From: Aporrectodea caliginosa
Taxonomy: Eukaryota; Annelida; Clitellata; Crassiclitellata; Lumbricidae
Length of the DNA: 64,000 nt
Direction of reading: 5' to 3'
Assembly: GCA_020284085.1 (NCBI GenBank)
Contig: JACEVL010000130.1
Span: 1,014,501 to 1,078,500 of the forward strand
Shown: in pieces, positions 46,201 to 56,140 of the stretch
Numbering within the stretch: the stretch's first letter is position 1
How the letters are laid out: each line of letters opens with the position of its first letter
Notes under the pieces: model-generated
The model's input: the letters and a program-made list of their open reading frames with translations, nothing else
What the model was told of the DNA's origin: nothing
The model's database searches: none
Made by a program: the position numbers and the translations under genes

Positions 46201-47792
46201 CAACAATCAGTGCAGCAGCAGCAATAGACGGTTAATTCTGTTTAACAATCAACCATAAATGGCGAATATGGATGCAGTGGTCTGAGACTGAGAAGCTGTT
46301 GGGTCGTTATCGGTCGCCAAGTGAACAGAAGACTATAATTATATAGGAGATTGGGGAAACAACAGAGACCTACTCAGTTGCTTAACGGATTAACTACCAA
46401 GGCCAGTAGCGTCTCAGTTGTTATTCCAACAGAAGGCCACCTGAAGCGAAGTATCCGAAGAGGACCAGTTGGATGCCTGTGCTTGCAGAAACTCAGAATG
46501 CTATAATGTGCTTTCACATCGATTGGCTATGGCAAGAGACCTGAATTGGAGCCACATGATTTGTTCACATCAACTACCTCAAATTAAAAAATTAAGAAAC
46601 AGAATCACTTTCTTTAAACCATAACAAAATAATAGGCCTATATCCTACACTTAATGAAGTTAAAGTTTACAAATGGCATGCCTAGCTTCACTTGGCCTTC
46701 TGTCTAGGATCTTACGCCAAACTCGCTTTTCATTGTTATGAATTGCAGCTATTGTTGCCCTTCTTAACTTATCTAGAAGTACGCTTAGATGACTTTAATT
46801 CTACGGACTCCTATCGACCATTTCCATTCTTCATTTATCAAGAAATACGCTTAGTTGATTTTTATCTTATGACTCTTGCCGATCTTTGGACAGATCGAAG
46901 TCCTGGCTTGAAATGAGATCGACGATTAAGGTATCGATAATTAAGATGTCTCATTGTATTTTAGTTCTAATAAAAGAATTATATAGCCACGCTTCAGCAG
47001 AAACCAATCAGTGTCGCTGTCTACGCTATAACATAACTTTCAGTCGACGATTCCAGGAAATTCCCGGTTGATGACCGTCGGCATTCAGGTCTGTAGGCGC
47101 AGCTGCCCCACTGGGAACCTGCCACCGCTTAATGGTAGACGGGTCTAAATGGCGGCCAGATAGCGACTGAATTGAAGAACGACGACGTAAAAGGAGGATT
47201 ACAAACACCATGCCGTAATCGATTTTAAAATGCCAAAACGTGGACGCAGTTGAGGTAAGTTCAAACATACGAGAATTAATGAGCAACTTTCAGGTAAGAA
47301 AAAACTACTAAGTTTGTATTTGAAGTGTGTGTGTTTGTGTTTAAAGTTTGTTAAACACTGGACAGTGGACGTAGTGAAGTTTAGTTGCCGAAATAGTATA
47401 ATTATGGTTATTGTATATTTTATGCCTCACAAGTTTTATTTATAAGTTATTGTATTTATTACCAGGTTATAATTATATCGGGTAAGTCAATAAATAGCCT
47501 ACCTTTACTGAACCTAGAAAAATTTATACTTCACCTGAATCACACTGATCCAGCTCCCTAACGCCCACCAGGAGGGGAAGGGGTGGGTAGGGGAAGAGGA
47601 ATGGGAAGAAGAGGGGAGGGACAGGAAGGGGGAAAGGGAGGGGGAAGTGGAAGTGAGGGGAGGGAAGTGAGGAAAGAGGGAGAGAGGGCTTATTTGAAGT
47701 GGCCGCCAGAGCTCGCTAAACTTTACCGTCCTAGGACGGGCAAACATATAGTTTAACTATAAAGGTCAAACATAACTTCCAGAGACACAGGA
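46201..47792. other. No recognised gene
   Basis: A short direct repeat (AAGTACGCTTAGATGACTTT / AAATACGCTTAGTTGATTTT) lies near 46780-46860 and a GGGGAAG-rich purine tract at about 47570-47690. Nothing codes convincingly. Confidence 0.35.
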
Positions 47793-48200
47793 TCATGCAG
47801 GATCAAATGATATGGCTGCAAGATAAGATTCAGGAAACAAAGCAGTAAATTCGTGCTTTCTATCTTCGTTTTGACTGCGGCTTGACGTGCGATTCCCCGC
47901 CTCCCCCGTCTTAGCTCTGATGAAGAATATAAATAGATTGAAATCTTCGGAAAGTATTAGGAATAGATCAAATGCTTCATCTCGGATCGCACTTTCAAAG
48001 TAGGTGCTCAATAATGTCTTAGATGCGTCACCGGGCAAGTTATACACCAAGGATCGACCATTGCCTCTTTTCTTGACCTCCTGGACGACGACTCTGGATG
48101 ACATCGTTGCCGCTGGGAAAAGTGAAAGCTCCTGTGGAATAGGATCACTGGAGATGTGTCCGACCAAAACCCAGCAGCTTTGTAACCGAAATGGATTCAT
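47793..48200 (-). CDS. Hypothetical reading frame, 135 codons
   Basis: Open minus-strand frame with an internal segment VVVQEVKKRGNGRSLVYNLP and TLLSTYFESAIRDEAFDLF that looks protein-like (charged and hydrophobic residues alternate). No domain recognised. A second possible start is the methionine at residue 33. It could be an exon of the gene at 50004 on the same strand, or chance. Confidence 0.25.
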   Translation of the reverse strand: MNPFRLQSCWVLVGHISSDPIPQELSLFPAATMSSRVVVQEVKKRGNGRSLVYNLPGDASKTLLSTYFESAIRDEAFDLFLILSEDFNLFIFFIRAKTGEAGNRTSSRSQNEDRKHEFTALFPESYLAAISFDPA

Positions 48201-50003
48201 AATTGCTTTAAAAACTACTGTGTTCGATACAGTGTAGTGGTCGTGGACTGTATAGGCCTATTATTGATGGGTGAGCGGTGATTCAAGCCCAGCGCTATGC
48301 GTATGTATGATTGCAGAATCCATTCGCTCCATCCCGTTCTGAAACAGTGGACAACATATGCAAATGATCTCGTATATCAATGTATAGGAAAGACAATCTG
48401 CACTAGCTTTCTGTTGAGGAAAGTCTCCAGTTCACAATAATCTTGCTGTTGTTGGCCTTTTTGGTCGGAGGGGGGAAGAGCGCACCGACTTGTATAAGAC
48501 AGGTTTTAGTACCCTTTAAAGCCAGTTGGGCGTAAGTCGTTATGCTTGGCTGCCCTCGCACGCTGTGAATCAATAATAGCACGCCGTGTAGTCTTGTGCG
48601 ATGGTATGTATGTATGTGTGTATGTATGTCAGTGTCCGATTTGCCGGGGGTCGGGTTTGGACCTCTGCAGCTTCTTCTTTTGACCCCCTCTTTTTGCCTT
48701 TGGCCGACCCCCGGGTATTGGCTTGACCCCTCAAATTCATTCCCACAGTCCTACACTTCAAACGACTCCATAATAACAATAATTTATAGTCTCCATTATG
48801 ACCAATCGGCCTGATGTACGTTGATATTGTGATATATTTCTTAAGGAGCAGGGTTATCCTTTCAGACAGTACAACACCTTCATCCTTCTCGGCCACCGTA
48901 ATTTCGTCTGCTTCAGTTATTTGGTTTCTGCGGCAGGCTTATTGACAGCTATTCTTATTTTATTGCATCGTTTTTTCGGGTATTTGCGTGATTTTTTTTA
49001 TCGCCGGCAGCTTTTCTCAGAGTGACTGTAGGCCTACTTGTGTGCATTGGCGCACCGTGAGTACTTGGTGCATCATTGGTTCTCTGGTCGTTGGGTTTCT
49101 AGTATTTACATTTTCCGGTGACAGCACTCGGCGCAATGGTTTCTTAGCTTTCGTTGTGTATTATTTTGTATTTCGTCTTTCAGTGCAAGTTAGTCACGCC
49201 TGACGCTTACGTGTACACTGTACAATTTGTTGTTCCTATTGTAATTGTAATTGTAATTGTAATTGAGCATTTGAATAGAGCCACTCAGAGATTTTAGAGG
49301 CGCTCCCGACCCAGGTCAGCGCTGTCTCTAACAAATAAGATCGTCTTCAGGCGTTTCGGAAACAGAGGAAGAGAAAGGCTGAGGGTATTAGTAGGCACTT
49401 CAGCATTTCTGCGTTTTGGTCAGATTGTTTTCTTAAATTAACAATAAACGATTAAGCTATGGCTAAACGTTTTAACTGCGACTGAAAACTCCTTTTAATT
49501 TGTAATTCTTTTAAATTTTGTTTGATGTCATGATGTTTGCATCGCAGTTGACTGTTGGTCATTGCAGAATCCTGACGTATTATGGAAGTTCATTAACTCC
49601 ATTAAAAAACTAAACTTGGAAGTGTTAGTTATTGTGATTGCTCTGTGGGTGAATCAGAACATTATGCAAACTACAAAAAATTGTAAAATAAAATTTTTAT
49701 AATTTATATATATATTTCCGACCACCTGCTTCTATTTTGACAAATCGGACCTTGATGTATATATGTACGTGTGCATTTGTCTAATTATATAAATCGGCTT
49801 TAGAGAAGCTCACAAGGGCGCTAAACATAGCAATCTGATCTAATAAGGCGCGACTTAAGAAAGCTTGAAAGTGTTTTTGAGCCGTGTGCGCGCAGAAACA
49901 GTACAAATGTTTAATGCAAGACATCCTCTCCTTTCTTCTCTCCTCTGCTCTGCTCTCCTCTCCTTTCCTCTCCTCACCTCTCTTCTCCTCTCCTCGATTT
50001 GAC
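48201..50003. other. No recognised gene; repeat pieces
   Basis: A LINE/SINE tail in minus orientation lies at 49237-49310 (AATTGTAATTGT units, then AGGCGCTCCCGACCCAGG). A CTCTCCT-rich tract lies at 49920-49995. Otherwise AT-rich. Confidence 0.4.
49237..49310 (-). repeat. LINE/SINE 3' tail (reverse orientation)
   Basis: Reversed, it reads CCTGGGTCGGGAGCGCCTCT, then GAGTGGCTCTATTCAAATGC and ATTAC units, the tail of the family at 13538 and 19340. Confidence 0.6.
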
Positions 50004-51506
50004 TTACCAAAGCGATCGGTTGCTGATGAGAATTGTTCCTGGATCAATTGTGTCTCCTATAATTGATTCGTTTCGATGACCTTTCCTTAGAGAAAGACGT
50101 GACCTCGCTAGGTCCGCCTCACTCTCACTTCCGGATCCGCTCTGTTCCGTTCCTGGAGCCACCATTTTCCTGGTCGTCGTGAACGTCCTCGCCAGAGGGA
50201 TCTTCGACATAGATCCAGCGTGGCGCGCATCCTGCCTGACTCCGTCCACTCTCTGTGTCTTCCGACTGGCTTCACGGTTCAAGGCCTCGTCCGAGCGATA
50301 AGGACCTCTAGTACTAACTGAACGACGAAGGTCAGTTCCCTGGTTCCTTCTGCCTCCGTATCTATCCGACTTCAACATCGCTTCCACGTAGTTCTGATCC
50401 ACGTGGTCTGCCTTCGGAATGTCTTCCGCCACTATGTTCCGCATGCGATGAGATTCGTACCTGGATCGACGAGGTTCATATGAAGCTCTTTGTTCGGAAG
50501 TTCCTGTTCCAGTTCCGCTTGCGTCTCGCTGATTCCGATGTGCTCCAGGTGTCCGGACGCGTTCTGTCGACTCATGGCTCCGTGTGCGTGGCTGGGCTCG
50601 GGTGCCTGCGTCCGGATACCTTGAGGAGGAGGAGGAGGCTTCCCTCTGACTTCCAGGCCTTGTCAGTCCACAGCTCCTGGACCTCGGTGTGAGCACTACG
50701 CCAGTCGCCTTTGGCGGAACAAATTTCTTAGCCACGCGCGGATGATCTTTCTCATATGTGACCACACGGCGTTCACGAACTGGCGACTCTGCGTACTTGC
50801 CATGTCTCTGCTGGGTGGTATTGAGACGATCGAAACTACCCAGACCCTGGTCTTTCGAGAGGACCGTCTGAGAGTGCCCCACAGAGGAGGATTGAACGGA
50901 GTCGTGCGAAAACGACCTCGACTTATCGACAAGAGATGATTTGGATCTGCGAACGGATATTCGTCGTTTCTTGCGACTGCGCACTCGTCCAGAGGATATC
51001 CCGAGTTCCTCCTCCGCTCCTCCTGCGCCTCCGCCTCCGGTCAGCGATGCGTCTGTGTCAGAACCGCCGAGTGATCCGCGGCGCTCCTGTCTTCGGTAGA
51101 GCTCAAACAGCTTCTCCATGGCAGCGTTCAATCGCTCGTTGACCGGAGGCAGCAGCAGCGGTGCTGGGTCTTCGACGGCGCTTGAGGACAGACTGGACGG
51201 CGATGACTCCACAGAGAACGGTCTGTTTGTGGTCAGCTTCAGTGGGGAGACTTCTGCGGCTCTGCTGCGCCTCTTGCGGAGGTCCAGTTCTCCGGTTGCT
51301 GTATTGACCGGCCTGATCCCTGACGATGTGTAGCGTGACGTTTGATGGTTGGATTTGTCGGAATGACGAAGATCTTGGATCTGTTCGTTTCTTGTAGACT
51401 TGGATCTCCGGATTCCGATGGCAGGAGACACGGGAATGCGCGAGTTCCTGGAGGTTCCAGATCCAGGCCATGGAACCGTTCCATCGCTAACAATCAATGA
51501 ATTCAT
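50004..51506 (-). CDS. Hypothetical Ser/Arg-rich protein, 500 codons
   Basis: An uninterrupted frame, GC-richer than its surroundings, which argues for real coding. I do not recognise the family. The sequence is rich in Ser, Arg, Gly and Thr and reads as disordered. One ordered-looking helix is at about residues 123-143 (PVNERLNAAMEKLFELYRRQ), followed by a Gly-rich loop and a basic patch SRKKRRISVRRSKSS near 195. Many RxxS sites and RS-type segments would suit kinase phosphorylation or a scaffold role; that is inference. It may be one large exon: a cag sits just 5' of the ATG. No partner is seen in its neighbourhood. Confidence 0.55.
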   Translation of the reverse strand: MNSLIVSDGTVPWPGSGTSRNSRIPVSPAIGIRRSKSTRNEQIQDLRHSDKSNHQTSRYTSSGIRPVNTATGELDLRKRRSRAAEVSPLKLTTNRPFSVESSPSSLSSSAVEDPAPLLLPPVNERLNAAMEKLFELYRRQERRGSLGGSDTDASLTGGGGAGGAEEELGISSGRVRSRKKRRISVRRSKSSLVDKSRSFSHDSVQSSSVGHSQTVLSKDQGLGSFDRLNTTQQRHGKYAESPVRERRVVTYEKDHPRVAKKFVPPKATGVVLTPRSRSCGLTRPGSQREASSSSSRYPDAGTRAQPRTRSHESTERVRTPGAHRNQRDASGTGTGTSEQRASYEPRRSRYESHRMRNIVAEDIPKADHVDQNYVEAMLKSDRYGGRRNQGTDLRRSVSTRGPYRSDEALNREASRKTQRVDGVRQDARHAGSMSKIPLARTFTTTRKMVAPGTEQSGSGSESEADLARSRLSLRKGHRNESIIGDTIDPGTILISNRSLW

Positions 51507-52214
51507 TTCAACTGATTTGAGAGCAATTCACTCACATCAGAGATTAGCTGCTACCTAAGGAACGACAACATCTATCTCGTTATCCAACTTAGAGCTCGAC
51601 CTTGCATGCGACAAGAAGATGGTCCGATATCTCTTAAACTAAGTCACAAGTCAGATGCTTATCGGACTCGGTCAGCGTATCTCTATAAGCAGTTAAACAG
51701 CTTAACAGTTTCTTGCAGTTAGCCTATCCTGCTATATTAAATAAACATAATATTATGTATACGCATTCATTACTATACGTTAGCCAGTAATGAATTTCGT
51801 AGTCTTGTGAAGGCCTATATATGATCCTACATGTTTGTGAACTTAGTATCTGCGCGAGACACTGTTATGATGCAGACTATGTACACGCGGCATCTCCCCA
51901 TGCAGAGCCGTCATAATGCTAAATCAATGAACTCGCCGCTCAGCGTTGTAGATTCGATTCCTTCTTCCTTGCCATGACCGATCGACAGAATAGAAATGTG
52001 TATCCCTACTGTTTATTCTTTTCGGACAGACTAAACCGCATCCATTGGAGTAAGAATCTGTAAAGCATGAAATGGGCAGATAGAGAAGACGAATATTCGG
52101 AGGACAATCGATTCCTCGTTGTTACCCCGCCTGGTGCAGTTATCTCAATCTCAATATGAGCGAGCACCTGTGGGTCTGACAAGACTAACAGTCGCCGTCC
52201 CACATTTGTCCAGC
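51507..52214. other. No recognised feature
   Basis: 5' flank of the 50004-51506 frame. Mixed AT-rich sequence without a clear promoter or repeat. Confidence 0.35.
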
Positions 52215-53480
52215 TGGCACCTGGGTATCCTCTTCCTCCTTCTCTTCCTCCTCCACTTCCTACTCCTCTTTCTCCTTCCTCCTCCTCCTTTCCCCTTTAC
52301 CGTAAATCCTCATCCTATTCGTCCACTTTCTCGTCTTCCTTTCAACTCATCTCCTCATTCCATTCACTGTCTTCTTACTCGTCTCCTTCGCACAATTTTG
52401 CCTCCCTTTTCCTCATACTATCCTCGTCACCCGATTTTCATCTTCATCCAATCCATTCCCTCTTATATCCTTATTCCCACTGTCTTCCTACCAGTCTCTT
52501 TCCAACTCCTCGTCCTCTCCCTCCTCATCTTCTCCATGCTCCTACTCCTACTTTCCTCCTACTTTTCTGACTGATGTCTTTCTAATTCTGCTCATTGTCT
52601 TTTTATTATTCCTCTTTCTATCCGTATTTCTCTTCCTCCTCATCTTCCCCTCAATATTCCCCTTCCTCTCCTCTTCCTCATCATCTTCCCTCAATACTCT
52701 TCTTCCTCTCCTCTTCCTCCTCATCTTCCCCTCCCTGCGCCTTTTCCTCTTCTCCCTCCTATTTTTCAGTCTTACATCTTTCTTATGTTGCACATTGTTT
52801 TCAAATTATTTTCATTCCCACCCGTATTCCTCCTTCTCCTTCCTCCGCATCATCTCCTCCATGCTCCTCTTCCTCTCCTTTCCTTTTTCCTTTCCTTTCC
52901 CACCCGTATTCCTCTTTCTCCTTCCTCCACATCGTCTCCTCCATGCTCCTCTCCTTTCCTTTTTCGTTTCCTTTCCCACCTGTATTCCTCTTTCTCCTTC
53001 CTCCACATCGTCTCCTCCATGCTCCTCTCCTTTCCTTTTTCGTTTCCTTTCCCACCTGTATTCCTCTTTCTCCTTCCTCCACATCGTCTCCTCCATGCTC
53101 CTCTCTTTTCCTTTTTCGTTTTCTTTCCCACCTGTATTCCTCTTTCTCCTTCCTCCACATCGTCTCCTCCATGCTCCTCTCCTTTCCTTTTTCGTTTCCT
53201 TTCCCACCTGTATTCCTCTTTCTCCTTCCTCCACATCGTCTCCTCCATGCTCCTCTCCTTTCCTTTTTCGTTTCCTTTCCCACCTGTATTCCTCTTTCTT
53301 CTTCCTCCACATCGTCTCCTCCATGCTCCTCTCCTTTCCTTTTTCGTTTCCTTTCCCACCTATATTCCTCTTTCTCCTTCCTCCGCATCGTCTCCTCCAT
53401 CCACCTCTTCCTCTCCTTTCCTGTTACCTTTTCCTTCCCACCCGTATTCCTCTTCCGCCTTCCTCTCCTCCGCTTTCCGT
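52215..53480. repeat. Pyrimidine-strand tract with 76-bp tandem units
   Basis: About 1.27 kb in which the + strand is almost all C and T. Within 52895-53400 there are about seven copies of a 76-bp unit (CCCACCTGTATTCCTCTTTC, TCCTTCCTCCACATCGTCTC, CTCCATGCTCCTCTCC, TTTTTCGTTT). The long frames in all six directions are due to the lack of stop codons in such DNA. It can form triplex (H-DNA) structures in principle. Confidence 0.88.
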
Positions 53481-53648
53481 CGTTATCCTCTTCAGCCAGC
53501 GGACAATGTATAATCTAGCTGATCAGGCGAACTTAATTGCATCGGACAGGACAAACCATTGGCAGATTCAATCAACGGAATCATCGATCAAACGGTCTCT
53601 CTTGTAACTATGGGACCTCGTCAACTCTAGAGTCACGCAATCTACATC

Positions 53649-53702
53649 ATCATATTCAGCAGCAGCAGCAGCATCATCATCTCGCCATCATCATCATCTC
53701 AC

Positions 53703-53749
<47 letters not shown>

Positions 53750-53770
53750 CCATCGCCATCAGCGTCACAA
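53649..53770. repeat. ATC/CAG microsatellite
   Basis: CAGCAGCAG followed by a long ATC run; apparent poly-Ser or poly-His frames are repeat products. Confidence 0.85.
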
Positions 53771-54292
53771 AGAACAATATGAACAATGCCCCGATTATCG
53801 TCTATGTCCTTATCTTCATCATCTCATTATCTTCATCACATCGACTTCAGCATCGTCGTCGTTTCATCGTTACAAAAATCATCTCCCTTCTCTTCCTCCT
53901 CCTCTATTATAGTCCTCCCCTCACCACTCCTCATACTCATCGTTGTCATCATCATCATAATCTTCACCAGAAGCAATCACATTCTGACGGACTGACCAAA
54001 ACGAAACGTCAGACACAGGAGTCAAGACAGACGTTCACAGACGGAGAGAGACTGACAAAGAGGAAGGAGGACACTAAAATTGGGACAAATTAAGGATCCT
54101 AAAACACGAAAGCCTGACAGTGGCAGACGCTGATTGATTAAATTACGTTGGGAATTGATGGCCCTTTTGTTCCGACCAGACACGGATAACTTAATCTGGT
54201 CGAACCAACTCCATCGTAAACGTTCGTCTATCGGACCGATTTCATTCCTATAGAAACAGTCCAATCATTGTTTAATACTGGGCCTGGCCTCC

Positions 54293-54560
54293 AATCAATC
54301 AATCAATCAATCAATCAATTTCGTTTATTCACAACACCAAGCTGACAGGTCGCAACTTGTTACAGGTAACAGATAGGAAAAATTGTCTAAGCTCTGACAG
54401 TTAGTTATTAAATGGGTTGAGATAGCTTCCAATGTTGTTCTTCTCTTCGGGGCTCCGAAGATACGCCTAGCGGGTTCTTTGCCTCTCTGCAGAACTGTTA
54501 GCCGTCTCTTGACCAGTGGTCGACTCGACAATAATTGTTCTTCCAACATATATTTCTACA
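54293..54560 (-). repeat. LINE 3' end (reverse orientation)
   Basis: An ATTG run in reverse (CAATCAATCAAT, 54293-54319) adjoins a region that reversed reads GACCTGTCAGCTTGGTGTTG, then AATAAACGAAATTG. An ATTG tail with AATAAA just before it is the style of the LINE ending at 32204. A 74-codon frame over 54325-54549 may be the last piece of its protein. Confidence 0.45.
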
Positions 54561-55159
54561 AAATATCGGGCTCAAAAACTTGCGAGAATCATCATGCTCC
54601 TCGACTTGTAGCCTTGTACACAAACTGGCTTTTGATGCGCGCATCCGATAAAGACGTTTTAGTAAGTTCGTATTTGGATCCTTATTCAGAAGTCCGTAAA
54701 GTTATACTTAGTCTTAAGCGTTAACTTTCACTGTAACAGTTTGGTCAATGGTTTATAATCTAACCTAATGGTTTCAATAGTCTTATAATGGATATTTGAT
54801 AATCTAGACTTTATAGTACCGTTAACCTACATGCAAATCCAAATTGTTTTAGACTTAGGTCTACTTGGTGCTGATCCTTTGCTTAAATTATTCGTATTTG
54901 TAGCTGTTTGTCTGTCGTTCTTCTCTGATCATAACTTGCTTGCCTCACCAGTTCTTCCGCAAGCATGCCTCTGTATCCTTCTGTTAGTTCTTCTTCTGTC
55001 CCTTTGTTCGTCCTTTAGTTTGCCTTACTCTTTGTATCTTCATCAGTTCGTCTGACCCTTTGTCTCTTCGTTAGGCCCTCTGTCTCTTTGTCAATTCTTT
55101 AGTCCGCCTGTCTCTGTGTCCCTTCGTCACATCGTTGGTCCCTTAGTCCCTTTGTCCCT

Positions 55160-55350
55160 CCGTCAGTACCTCTGTCTCTGTGTCATACCGACAGCGCATC
55201 TGTTCCTGTGTCCCTCTGTCAGTGCCTCTGTCTTCGTATCATTCCGACAGTACCTCTGCCCCTGTGTCCCTTCCGACAGTGCCTGTGTCCCTGTGTGTGT
55301 GTGCGTGTGTGTGTGTGCGTGTGTTTGTGTGTGTCCCTGTGTGTGAGCCG
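55160..55350. repeat. CTGTGTCC / GT simple repeat tract
   Basis: Short CTCTGTC, CCCTGTGTCC and GTGTGTGC units; not coding. Confidence 0.75.
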
Positions 55351-55536
55351 ATACACGTACAGTCGTATACAACATCTAGACGTTCTGAACTGACTGAGTA
55401 TGCATGTGCGTGCTGCATAGCAGTTGTGTTTGCACATAGATCCAGCTAAGCGTCTGTTGGTGAAATCCACTGGGATAAGAATTCGTCATTTAGCCAACTT
55501 AACAGCTGCCGAAGAACGAAATGAGCTTTGCTTTGG

Positions 55537-55631
55537 TGGAATTCGAAACAACGTCTGGAATTCGAAACAACGTCTGGGATTCGAAACAACGTCTGGGATT
55601 CGAAACAACGTCTGGGATTCGAAACAACGTC
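55537..55631. repeat. 19-bp tandem repeat
   Basis: Five copies of GATTCGAAACAACGTCTGG. Direct, contiguous and without spacers, so not a CRISPR array. It lies just before the leader of the gypsy element. Confidence 0.9.
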
Positions 55632-55799
55632 GACTGGTGAATACGCATTTGAATCATTGGTAAATTGACGACAACGAAAGCCTCAACGACAAAGGTATAC
55701 AAGTTTGTTGTTTTCAAACAAAGAACAATCCCCAATACTTCAAACACAAAAGAAAACTCGTGTTTTCCAGAAAGGACAGCACTGAAGTAAAGAAGTAAG

Positions 55800-56140
55800 A
55801 TGGAGAAATTAAGTGTCAAGAAACAAGCAGAACTGAAGAAGATGTCTTCTGAAAGATTAAAACAGCGCTTGTTAAAGGCTGGTTTTGAAGAAAAGCAACT
55901 GGAAGATATGTCACGTGAAGACATGTTAGAAGCGCTAGCTAAGTCTGGCTTAAAGAAGAAGCAGAAGAAGAAGAAGGTGCTGTCGGCGGTGTTGTGGAAA
56001 AGGTTATTGAAAAACCGCCTGGACTTATGTCTATGGAGATGATGATGCAGTGGATGATGATGAAAGAAGAAAGAGAGGAGAAACGGAGACAAGAAGAGAA
56101 AGAAAGAGAGGAGAAACGAAGAGAAGAAGCAGAAGAAAGA
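55800..56140 (+). pseudogene. gag N-terminal region, two frame changes before the main frame
   Basis: ATG at 55800 opens MEKLSVKKQAELKKMSSERL, a helical charged start typical of this gag type. The reading continues in a second frame from about 55970 (EKVIEKPPGLMSMEMMMQWM) and in a third from about 56140, where the long frame takes over. The changes fall in AG-rich repeats (AAGAAGAAG, GAGAAACGAAGAG), where slippage or sequencing error is likely. A programmed shift is possible but two in a row in such DNA is unlikely. Confidence 0.6.

Noticed and set aside
47026..47286. 86-codon minus-strand frame
   Set aside because: Mixed composition, no motif, and no splice sites that tie it to a neighbour; treated as chance.
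48620..49790. A transposon with TCCGATTTG ends
   Set aside because: The words GTCCGATTTG (about 48635) and its reverse near 49742 are inverted, but similarity does not extend and no target duplication is visible.
52595..53607. Long reading frames (up to 307 codons) in all frames
   Set aside because: They arise because a C/T-only strand cannot contain stop codons in most frames. The 76-bp period is not a multiple of three, so no frame encodes a regular protein repeat.
55537..55631. CRISPR-like array
   Set aside because: The units are contiguous with no spacers, and this is animal DNA.
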